From a bacterium (lineage in GTDB: Bacteria > Cyanobacteriota > Vampirovibrionia > Gastranaerophilales > Gastranaerophilaceae), in contig JAFSWA010000038.1 in the NCBI GenBank assembly GCA_017444705.1, positions 1-7,234 of the forward strand: a stretch of 7,234 bases of DNA, read 5' to 3'. Below are positions 1-5,457 of the stretch, piece after piece. Each line of letters starts with the position of its first letter. Positions within the stretch are counted from its first letter, which is position 1. The notes under the pieces were generated by a model. That model made no database searches, had not been told where the DNA came from, and worked only from the letters and a program-made list of their open reading frames with translations. The position numbers were made by a program, and so were the translations under genes.

Positions 1-21
1 TGACATGTACAGCAATGACAT
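1..21 (-). CDS. Start of a further minus-strand gene (partial, cut by the window edge)
   Basis: ATG at 21-19 opens a frame reading MSLLYMS to the window edge. It is preceded by AAAAAAGGGGG (37-27), a purine-rich ribosome binding site with about six bases between AGGGG and the ATG. Position, strand and spacing fit the next gene of the same cluster. Seven residues are too few to name a product. The gap from the preceding gene is 118 bases, so it may have its own regulation. Confidence 0.45.
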
Positions 22-64
22 AAAATCCCCCTTTTTTGAACAGAAATTATGTCTTTATATATAA

Positions 65-84
65 GCGGGGAATAAAACCCCCAC
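65..84 (-). terminator. GC-rich hairpin, possible weak terminator or leader structure
   Basis: On the minus strand GTGGGG (84-79) can pair with CCCCGC (70-65): six pairs including one G-T, with an eight-base loop. It lies about 55 bases past the stop of the pseudo-ATPase gene. The sequence after the stem is TTATATATAAAG rather than a clean T-run, so intrinsic termination would be weak. A second small hairpin, CCAC/GTGG at 81-84 and 88-91, overlaps and competes with it. The structure may instead belong to the leader of the gene starting at 21. Confidence 0.35.
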
Positions 85-97
85 TACGTGGAAACAA

Positions 98-113
98 CGA
101 AGTAGCTAATTCG
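98..113. repeat. Imperfect 16-base palindrome
   Basis: CGAAGTAG followed directly by CTAATTCG. The half-sites match as inverted repeats at 7 of 8 positions. It lies between the pseudo-ATPase stop (140) and the putative gene start at 21. It could be an operator or part of an RNA hairpin, or be chance in AT-rich DNA. It overlaps a competing CTAC/GTAG pairing (84-87 with 102-105). Confidence 0.25.
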
Positions 114-139
114 CTCAAAAATTCTATAACAGTTTAATC

Positions 140-1087
140 TTATAAAATATCTGTTTTAGCTAATTTTCTTTTCTTTATTTTTGCCGCTAAAATATTTCTC
201 TTTGTTTTACCTCGCTTATTGGTTTTTGACTCTTTTTTTGCGGCTTTTTGAAGATTTGCGGCTTTTTCTCTTTTTTCGATAGCAACTTTTAAAGTAGATT
301 TTGTTTTTGAAGTCAAAACAGATTTCTTTTTAGTTTTTGGATTATCAGATTCTAAGTTGTTTTTTTGAACCGGGATTTTTTCCTCATTTTCCGAAACTTT
401 TTGAGATTCTTTATTGTTTATATTTGTCTCTTCTTTTTTAGGTTCACTGTTTAATATTTCTGAGATTACATATAACCCGTCATTACCTAACTCTGTCTTA
501 TAAATATTTTTAATTATTATATCATTGTCAATTTTTTCAACAAAAACAATCATATCAACGAAAGCTGCTATAAGTGATTTCATAAGTTGTTGAGGAATTT
601 GCACCCCGTTCATATATAAATTCAATTCCATTTGACAAAGTGCATTCTCGGGAGTCTTTGCGTTAACTGCTGTTATAACATTTTTTATCCCCGCATTAAT
701 AAGTTTAAAAATATCAACTGCTTCTACTCCGTCAAAATCTTGCAAAATGATTTTATAAGGATTTAGACTGAAAGCGGTTTTTATAAGTTCTTTCGACTGA
801 TTTTTTGTTTCGGGTTCAAATTTTATAATTTCATCAGGATTTAGCAACAGATTTGATCCGATACCTACGAGCCTTTTGTCATTTTCAATTTTTGAACAAA
901 GATAATTTAAGGCACTATATGTCGAAGTATTAATATCACAATAAACAAGAATATTACAATTCTGAACCAAAAGACTTTTAAGAAGATTTTCTTTAAAGTC
1001 ATGGGTGTTTTTTACCTCTGTTTTTACGGGTTGTTTTTCGTCTTTTATAATCTCTGTATTAATCTTTATTCTGTCTTTTAATGCCAA
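140..1087 (-). CDS. CpaF/VirB11-like pseudo-ATPase with lysine-rich C-terminal tail
   Basis: A 315-residue protein starting with TTG (ribosome binding site at 1100-1095), three bases after the CpaE-like stop and in the same frame. Residues 1-30 are short and polar. Residues 31-212 follow the C-terminal RecA-like domain of CpaF/TadA secretion ATPases. NILVYCDINTSTYSALNYL (45-63) occupies the place of NILISGGTGSGKTTLLNAL, so the P-loop is lost and its Lys is T56. NPYKIILQDFDGVEAVDI (109-126) replaces RPDRIIVGEVRGAEALDM, with Glu to D117 and Arg to D119. ITAVNAKTPENAL (138-150) replaces LTTIHANSPRDAL, with His to N142. ATP hydrolysis is therefore unlikely. The N-terminal CpaF domain is absent. 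From about 214 the protein becomes charged and low-complexity; residues 251-315 hold 25 Lys/Arg and 4 acidic residues. I infer a scaffold or regulator working with the CpaE-like neighbour. The alignment was made by eye against remembered family motifs. Confidence 0.72.
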   Translation of the reverse strand: MALKDRIKINTEIIKDEKQPVKTEVKNTHDFKENLLKSLLVQNCNILVYCDINTSTYSALNYLCSKIENDKRLVGIGSNLLLNPDEIIKFEPETKNQSKELIKTAFSLNPYKIILQDFDGVEAVDIFKLINAGIKNVITAVNAKTPENALCQMELNLYMNGVQIPQQLMKSLIAAFVDMIVFVEKIDNDIIIKNIYKTELGNDGLYVISEILNSEPKKEETNINNKESQKVSENEEKIPVQKNNLESDNPKTKKKSVLTSKTKSTLKVAIEKREKAANLQKAAKKESKTNKRGKTKRNILAAKIKKRKLAKTDIL

Positions 1088-1090
1088 TTT

Positions 1091-2224
1091 TTATTCCTCT
1101 TCATCTTTTATTAGTGAATATGCTAAATTTTGGAACGAATTTGCTATATCCGATTTTTCATCAATATCGCTGATTCCAACCCCTCGATTAATAGCTGACA
1201 TAACTATATAATAATCATTTTTTAATCGTGCATACAATTTTTTATTAAGCGTTAATTCAATTGTATCGCTTTTGATTTCATCACTTTCCGTAACTCTGTT
1301 TAGAATAAGCTTGACTTTTTTATCCTCATATCCTAATTTTTTGAAGAAATTCAAACATCTCAAACAATTTCTCAAATTAGGCATATTCGCAACAAACGGG
1401 AATAAAATATCATTTGAATTATCTAAAATCTTCATGGTTTTTAAGTCATAAACATTTGTCATATCAATTATAATATAAGAGAAAGTTGATTTAAGAGCAT
1501 CTATAATATCCTGTACATCTTCAAGCGATAACTCTTTTACATCATTCAAATAAAATATATCCGACAATACAAAAAGTTCGGTATCTTTATATCTCGGCAA
1601 AATGGAAAAAAGAAAATCCTTATTAATCTGCTCTTTATGACTTAACAAATATGAAATACCAAAATCTGTTTTTACATCTAAAAATGTACTTACATCACCA
1701 AATTGAGAATTGAAATCAACAATTACAGTCGGGTTTTGTGTCATTTCATATATTTGTATTGCTAAGTTTGTACTTATTGTTGTTTTTCCGACTCCGCCTT
1801 TGTTTGAAAAGACACTTATAATTTTTGTATTTATATTATCAGATTTATAGTTAATTTCGTTTATAAGTTTTGTTAAAATATCATCAAAATCATTTTTTAA
1901 TACAGGCTTTAAAAGTAATCTGTCAGAGCCTGCTTTTTTTGATTTTATTAGAAGCTTTGCTTCGGCTTTCCTTGATAATAAAACGATTTTACAGTTTTTA
2001 TTTTCTTTTTTTATTTTTGAAATTATATCAAAAGTTAAATCTTCACCATATTCAATATCAATAAAAATCAAATCAGGTTTATTTGTACTTGAAAAATCAT
2101 ATCCGTCCTCTAATTTTAAAAATTGTTTGGTTTCTTTTATTTTTGAATTGTCATCTAATATTTGTTTTATAACCTCATTAGCTGTCGGATCCTTATCGAT
2201 TATTATCGCTAAAATATCTTTCAT
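1091..2224 (-). CDS. CpaE/TadZ-like protein: receiver domain + ParA/MinD-type ATPase
   Basis: A 377-residue, two-domain protein. Residues 1-125 form a response-regulator-like receiver: IIIDKDP (8-13), candidate phospho-acceptor D56 in LIFIDIE, S84 in VLLSRKAE, and K106-P107. The usual adjacent acidic pair is broken (D10, K11, D12), so phosphorylation is possible but uncertain. Residues 134-373 form a deviant Walker ATPase: SNKGGVGKTT (140-149, K142 and K147), a CpaE-style VDFNSQFGDVSTFLDV (169-184), and Walker B YIIIDMT (250-256, D254). CpaE/TadZ proteins place Tad/Flp pilus machinery, often at cell poles; the exact role here is inferred. The ATG at 2224 has AAAGGAG at 2240-2234, made from the last deaminase codons, with a three-base gap between genes. 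The next gene encodes a degenerate CpaF-type domain in the same frame, which strengthens the Tad link. No hydrophobic segment is apparent. Confidence 0.85.
   Translation of the reverse strand: MKDILAIIIDKDPTANEVIKQILDDNSKIKETKQFLKLEDGYDFSSTNKPDLIFIDIEYGEDLTFDIISKIKKENKNCKIVLLSRKAEAKLLIKSKKAGSDRLLLKPVLKNDFDDILTKLINEINYKSDNINTKIISVFSNKGGVGKTTISTNLAIQIYEMTQNPTVIVDFNSQFGDVSTFLDVKTDFGISYLLSHKEQINKDFLFSILPRYKDTELFVLSDIFYLNDVKELSLEDVQDIIDALKSTFSYIIIDMTNVYDLKTMKILDNSNDILFPFVANMPNLRNCLRCLNFFKKLGYEDKKVKLILNRVTESDEIKSDTIELTLNKKLYARLKNDYYIVMSAINRGVGISDIDEKSDIANSFQNLAYSLIKDEEE
1095..1100 (-). promoter_or_regulatory. Ribosome binding site supporting a TTG start
   Basis: AGAGGA on the minus strand, formed by the final glutamate codons of the CpaE-like gene. 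Its GAGG core is eight bases before TTG at 1087-1085. No ATG or GTG start lies near it in this frame, and the next in-frame Met is residue 152, inside the conserved domain. This site therefore decides the start of the next gene. Confidence 0.6.
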
Positions 2225-2227
2225 TTA

Positions 2228-2662
2228 TTATAGCTCCTTTTTAATATCTTCAACCGTAACTTTTACAACAGGGGTGTTTTCGTTTTTTCTTAACACAACA
2301 TTTGTTATTCCCGATTGCACAATAAATCTTTTGCACAAAATACAGATAAAATCATGTCCCCAAATGTACATAGTTGCCCCTTTACATCTATCTTGCCCCG
2401 CTTGAATAATAGCGTTCTGTTCTGCGTGGATACTGCGGCATGTTTCATATCTTGTGCCTGATTCTATATTATTTTTTATTCTGAAACACTCACCTCTTTC
2501 GTAGCAACTTTCAACCTTTGACGGAGTACCGTTATATCCCGTTGCCTTAATTTTTTTGTCATCACCGACAATTACCGCACCAACCTGTGCTCTTATACAA
2601 TTTGAACGTGTTGCACAAGTTTTTGCTATTTCTAAAAAATAATCCTGCCAATCTTTAATCAT
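2228..2662 (-). CDS. Deoxycytidylate (dCMP) deaminase
   Basis: A zinc-dependent cytidine-deaminase-fold enzyme of 144 residues, predicted to convert dCMP to dUMP for thymidylate synthesis in the cytoplasm. The N-terminal block TRSNCIRAQVGAVIV (18-32), ATGYNGTPS (40-48) and CRSIHAEQNAIIQAG (75-89) identify the dCMP deaminase/ComEB group. Catalytic residues are H79 and E81, with zinc ligands C107 and C110. The second zinc motif reads FICILCKR, with Ile where most deaminases have Pro before the first Cys. Further cysteines at 16, 22, 53, 59 and 75 may form an additional structural zinc site, as known in this family (inference). The enzyme is slightly short but looks complete. The ribosome binding site AGAGG (2672-2668) overlaps the TAG stop of the preceding gene. 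Two in-frame stops (TAATAA) end the gene just before the next ATG. Confidence 0.93.
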   Translation of the reverse strand: MIKDWQDYFLEIAKTCATRSNCIRAQVGAVIVGDDKKIKATGYNGTPSKVESCYERGECFRIKNNIESGTRYETCRSIHAEQNAIIQAGQDRCKGATMYIWGHDFICILCKRFIVQSGITNVVLRKNENTPVVKVTVEDIKKEL

Positions 2663-2670
2663 TTTTACCT

Positions 2671-4038
2671 CTAATTATTTAAACTGTGAATCGGTGCGGG
2701 AATTCTGCCACTCCTTTGGACAAAACTTTCATTTGAAAGATTATTTACTTTCATTATCGGAGCTTCGCCTAAAAGTCCGCCATATACTGCCATTTCTCCG
2801 ACTTTTTTATTCGGAACGGGAATAATTCTTACCGCTGTTGTTTTTTTATTAATCATTCCTATTGCCATTTCATCAGCTATAATACCTGCAATAGTTGAAT
2901 TTGGTGTATCTCCGGGAATACAAATCATATCCAACCCGACAGAACAAACAGATGTCATTGCTTCAAGTTTATCAAAAGTCAGATGCCCTAATTTAGCGGC
3001 TTCTATCATCTGTGCATCCTCAGATACCGGAATAAATGCTCCGCTGAGCCCGCCAACGTGAGAGCTTGCCATAATTCCGCCTTTTTTAACCGCATCATTA
3101 AGCATCGCCAATGCTGCCGTTGTACCATGAGCCCCCGCATCTTCCAAACCCATTGCCTTAAAAATTCCCGCAACGCTGTCCCCAATTGCAGGAGTCGGAG
3201 CCAATGATAAATCCACAACCCCAAAAGGAATATCAAGTTTTTGAGCCATTTCTCTGCCTATAAGTTCGCCCGTTGTTGTTATTTTAAAAGCTGTTTTTTT
3301 AATTGTATTTGCCAGCTCACTCATATCAGCATTTTTATCTAATTTTTCAACTGCCGCCCTTACAACTCCCGGTCCCGAAACTCCCACATTCAATGCACAC
3401 TCAGGTTCTCCGTAACCTGTGAACGCACCCGCCATAAAAGGATTGTCAGAAGGAGTATTGCAAAAACAAACCAATTTCGCCGCCGCCAAACCGTCTTTAT
3501 CCGCTGTCAATATTGCCGATTTTTTAATTACATCCGCCATAACTAAAACTGCCTTCATATTAATTCCGGATTTTGAAGTTGCTACATTAACCGATGAGCA
3601 AACTTTGTTTGTGGCGGAGAGTGCCTCGGGAATGCTGTCCAATAAAGCTCTGTCCCCTCTTGTGCAACCTTTTTCAACAAGTGCGGAAAACCCGCCTATG
3701 AAATCCACATTTACGGCTTCTGCCGCTTTATCCAAAACTTTTGCAAGATAAACATAATCATATTCCTTGCAGGATTCTCCTATAAGTGAAATCGGTGTAA
3801 CCGCAATACGTTTATTTACAATGGGGATTGAATATTCATTTTCGATTTCATCAGCATATCTGCTTAGGTTTTTAGCATATTTGGTTATTTTGTCGTAAAT
3901 TTTATCTCCTACAATTTTTACATCGGTGTCAATACAGTCCCTTAAACTCAACGACAACGTGACAGTACGAATATCAAGATTATTGAGTTTTATCATGTGT
4001 ATTGTTTCAATTATTGAATCTGTCGAAAAAAAGGTCAT
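2671..4038 (-). CDS. PFL/UPF0210 family protein (DUF711-like)
   Basis: A 455-residue protein, complete by comparison with the usual family length of about 450. The N-terminus (IIETIHMIKLNNLDIRTVTL, 9-28) and C-terminus (SGRIPAPIHSLNN, 443-455) are both typical. Conserved glycine-rich loops include VDFIGGFSALVEKG (111-124), NVGVSGPGVVRAAVE (217-231), SSHVGGLSGAFIPVSED (325-341) and SVGLDMICIPGDT (366-378). The PFL name reflects a structural resemblance to pyruvate formate-lyase; I see no RVxG[FYW] glycyl-radical loop, so radical chemistry is not supported. The biochemical role is unknown. The ATG at 4038 is nine bases after the ACT gene stop, with AAGGA overlapping that stop. The coding sequence looks somewhat less AT-rich than the two genes at the end of the operon. 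Confidence 0.93.
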   Translation of the reverse strand: MTFFSTDSIIETIHMIKLNNLDIRTVTLSLSLRDCIDTDVKIVGDKIYDKITKYAKNLSRYADEIENEYSIPIVNKRIAVTPISLIGESCKEYDYVYLAKVLDKAAEAVNVDFIGGFSALVEKGCTRGDRALLDSIPEALSATNKVCSSVNVATSKSGINMKAVLVMADVIKKSAILTADKDGLAAAKLVCFCNTPSDNPFMAGAFTGYGEPECALNVGVSGPGVVRAAVEKLDKNADMSELANTIKKTAFKITTTGELIGREMAQKLDIPFGVVDLSLAPTPAIGDSVAGIFKAMGLEDAGAHGTTAALAMLNDAVKKGGIMASSHVGGLSGAFIPVSEDAQMIEAAKLGHLTFDKLEAMTSVCSVGLDMICIPGDTPNSTIAGIIADEMAIGMINKKTTAVRIIPVPNKKVGEMAVYGGLLGEAPIMKVNNLSNESFVQRSGRIPAPIHSLNN

Positions 4039-4047
4039 CTCTAATCC

Positions 4048-4326
4048 TTATATTGTGTGCATCTTATCAAAAATCTGTTTTTTCTGAACCCAAAGTTCCA
4101 TCTTTAATTCGTTTGCAATTTCCATAAGCCCGTCTTTGATTTCTTTAAAAGAATATTTTGATTTGCCGATATCCGCAAGCAAAAACATAACAAAATAATC
4201 CTGCATAATTGTTTGTTTAATATCTTCGATATTTACTTCGTATTTTGCCAAAGCTGCCGTCAAAGCCGCAACGATACCGACTTTATCAGCACCCGATAAC
4301 GTAACTATGATTTTTGTTTCTTCCAT
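4048..4326 (-). CDS. ACT-domain protein, UPF0237 family
   Basis: A 92-residue protein made of essentially one ACT domain (about 4-80), the small ligand-binding fold used to sense amino acids or related metabolites. The family signature is clear: ITVSG-like strand (IVTLSGADKVGIVAALTAAL, 7-26), then NIEDIKQTIMQDYFVMFLLADI near 32-53, and a C-terminus ending FDKMHTI, matching the FxxMHxI ending of UPF0237 proteins. No catalytic domain is attached. It is the first gene after the promoter at 4367-4359 and is followed nine bases later by the UPF0210 protein, its habitual partner in Firmicutes and archaea. That constant pairing suggests it regulates or binds with the UPF0210 protein. The ligand is unknown, and no function beyond ligand sensing should be assumed. 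Confidence 0.93.
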   Translation of the reverse strand: MEETKIIVTLSGADKVGIVAALTAALAKYEVNIEDIKQTIMQDYFVMFLLADIGKSKYSFKEIKDGLMEIANELKMELWVQKKQIFDKMHTI

Positions 4327-4334
4327 AAAGTTGT

Positions 4335-4340
4335 CCTCTC
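4335..4340 (-). promoter_or_regulatory. Ribosome binding site of the ACT-domain gene
   Basis: GAGAGG on the minus strand, eight bases before the ATG at 4326. It fixes the start of the ACT-domain gene and lies just downstream of the predicted transcription start. Confidence 0.7.
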
Positions 4341-4358
4341 TGTATCTGATTTTATCAC

Positions 4359-4367
4359 ATTATAGCA
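4359..4367 (-). promoter_or_regulatory. Extended -10 promoter for the ACT-UPF0210-deaminase-CpaE-like operon
   Basis: On the minus strand the 86-base gap reads TGCTATAAT: a perfect TATAAT hexamer (4364-4359) with the TGn extension (4367-4365). No good -35 box lies 16-19 bases upstream, which is usual for extended -10 promoters. Transcription would start near 4352, giving a leader of about 26 bases that contains the ribosome binding site at 4340-4335. It is the only clear promoter found between genes in the window. No terminator for the preceding gene was found in this gap, so read-through from argS is also possible. Confidence 0.6.
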
Positions 4368-4412
4368 TATTATTGCAAGAACGAAAGAACTCTTAAATTT
4401 TATGAAATACAA

Positions 4413-5456
4413 TTAATTTATGACTTCTTTTTTATTTCTTCTTAAAGATGAAATAAATGCGGCAACAATCAGAACTAAACCAAGTAAACCTGTTACAACC
4501 TCAGGTACTTCCATTCTTGTTGACAAAAACATAATGCAAGCCAAAGCCCCTATTGCCCAATGGGCTCCGTGTTCCAAATAAACAAGCTGTTTTAAAGCCT
4601 GTTTATCGACAAGCATAATTGTAAACGAACGGACAAACATTGCTCCGATTCCAAGTCCTATCATAATAATTATAATATCTTTACTCAATGCAAAAGCACC
4701 CAAAACCCCGTCGAGGGAGAATGATGCATCAATTAATTCAAGGTAGCAAAAACTTATAAGACCTGCCTTAAAAGACTGTTTTATAACTCCGTCATGAACT
4801 CTTGTTTCATCTTTCATTTCCATAAATCTGCTTATACCGTCTATAAGAATATATAAAATTATACCCGATAAACCGGAAAGAATTAGCGGTAAGCGAATTT
4901 CTTCCGATGTATAGTGTTGAAGTGTGCATAAAATCAAAAGTGTTATAACTGTTTCAATCCCTTTAACATGACCAAACAGTGATAATTTTTCTTCAATAAT
5001 TTTTATCCAATGAACTTCTTTTTCAGTATTAAAGAAATAATGTAAAAACAGCATTAGCAAAAATGAACCGCCAAATGTAAGAATCATCGGATTTGCGATA
5101 TGCAGATATTTTGTATATGTATCAACATCATTAAATGTTATATTGACTGTTTCCATAAAACCAATATGTGCAAATACGGAAACAACAATTATAGGGAATA
5201 ATAACCTCATTCCGAAAACCGCAACAAAAATACCTAAGGTTAAAAATATTGTACACCATTCATGTGCCATTTTTTGAAGTTTTGTGGCATTTATAACAGC
5301 GTTGTCAAAAGACAGACTGACTTCTAATATACTAAGAACAAGGACAATAAAAATATCTTTGAATCCTGAACCGGGAATTTTCATTTCCCCCCATAAATAA
5401 GCGGCTATAATACCTGCTATTGCTACAATATAAGACCATTTAAAGTATTTTAACAT
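4413..5456 (-). CDS. DUF475 family integral membrane protein (TerC superfamily)
   Basis: A 347-residue polytopic inner-membrane protein. Hydrophobic segments lie roughly at 6-22, 34-50, 68-96, 122-141, 167-180, 188-206, 231-257, 259-277, 296-312 and 319-336, with a basic C-terminus (RRNKKE). Two internally related acidic motifs mark the TerC/DUF475 fold: LEVSLSFDNAVINA at 44-57 and LELIDASFSLDGVLGAFAL at 239-257. The membrane-embedded acids (E45, D51, E240, D243, D249) are the likely metal-binding residues. Some TerC relatives export manganese or other divalent cations; whether this one does is inference, since DUF475 members are poorly characterised. The ATG at 5456 lies one base after the argS stop. 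Its ribosome binding site (GGAG, 5470-5467) is formed by the argS codons for Pro-Glu, so translation is probably coupled. No metal riboswitch can precede it here, because its leader is argS coding sequence. Confidence 0.9.
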   Translation of the reverse strand: MLKYFKWSYIVAIAGIIAAYLWGEMKIPGSGFKDIFIVLVLSILEVSLSFDNAVINATKLQKMAHEWCTIFLTLGIFVAVFGMRLLFPIIVVSVFAHIGFMETVNITFNDVDTYTKYLHIANPMILTFGGSFLLMLFLHYFFNTEKEVHWIKIIEEKLSLFGHVKGIETVITLLILCTLQHYTSEEIRLPLILSGLSGIILYILIDGISRFMEMKDETRVHDGVIKQSFKAGLISFCYLELIDASFSLDGVLGAFALSKDIIIIMIGLGIGAMFVRSFTIMLVDKQALKQLVYLEHGAHWAIGALACIMFLSTRMEVPEVVTGLLGLVLIVAAFISSLRRNKKEVIN

Positions 5457-5457
5457 A

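Noticed and set aside
1..139. tRNA or CRISPR content in the left-end gap
   Set aside because: The short hairpins do not assemble into a cloverleaf with a T-loop, and there are no regularly spaced repeats here or elsewhere in the window.
3006..3236. Minus-strand 76-codon frame rich in Leu, Arg and Trp
   Set aside because: It overlaps the UPF0210 gene in another frame. Its composition is typical of an out-of-frame shadow, and the real gene is unambiguous.
3419..3751. Plus-strand open frame of 110 codons
   Set aside because: It lies entirely antisense inside the strongly conserved UPF0210 gene, has no family features, and arises from the less AT-rich codons there. The same applies to plus-strand frames at 1005-1211, 1870-2064, 2127-2405, 5672-5875, 6550-6771 and 6938-7225.
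2671..4038. Glycyl-radical enzyme reading of the PFL-family protein
   Set aside because: No RVxG[FYW] glycyl-radical loop or paired active-site cysteines of pyruvate formate-lyase were seen, and no activating enzyme gene is nearby.
4368..4400. Possible terminator after the DUF475 gene
   Set aside because: The minus strand here has a GTTCTTTCGTTCTT direct repeat, not an inverted repeat, and no stem followed by a T-run.
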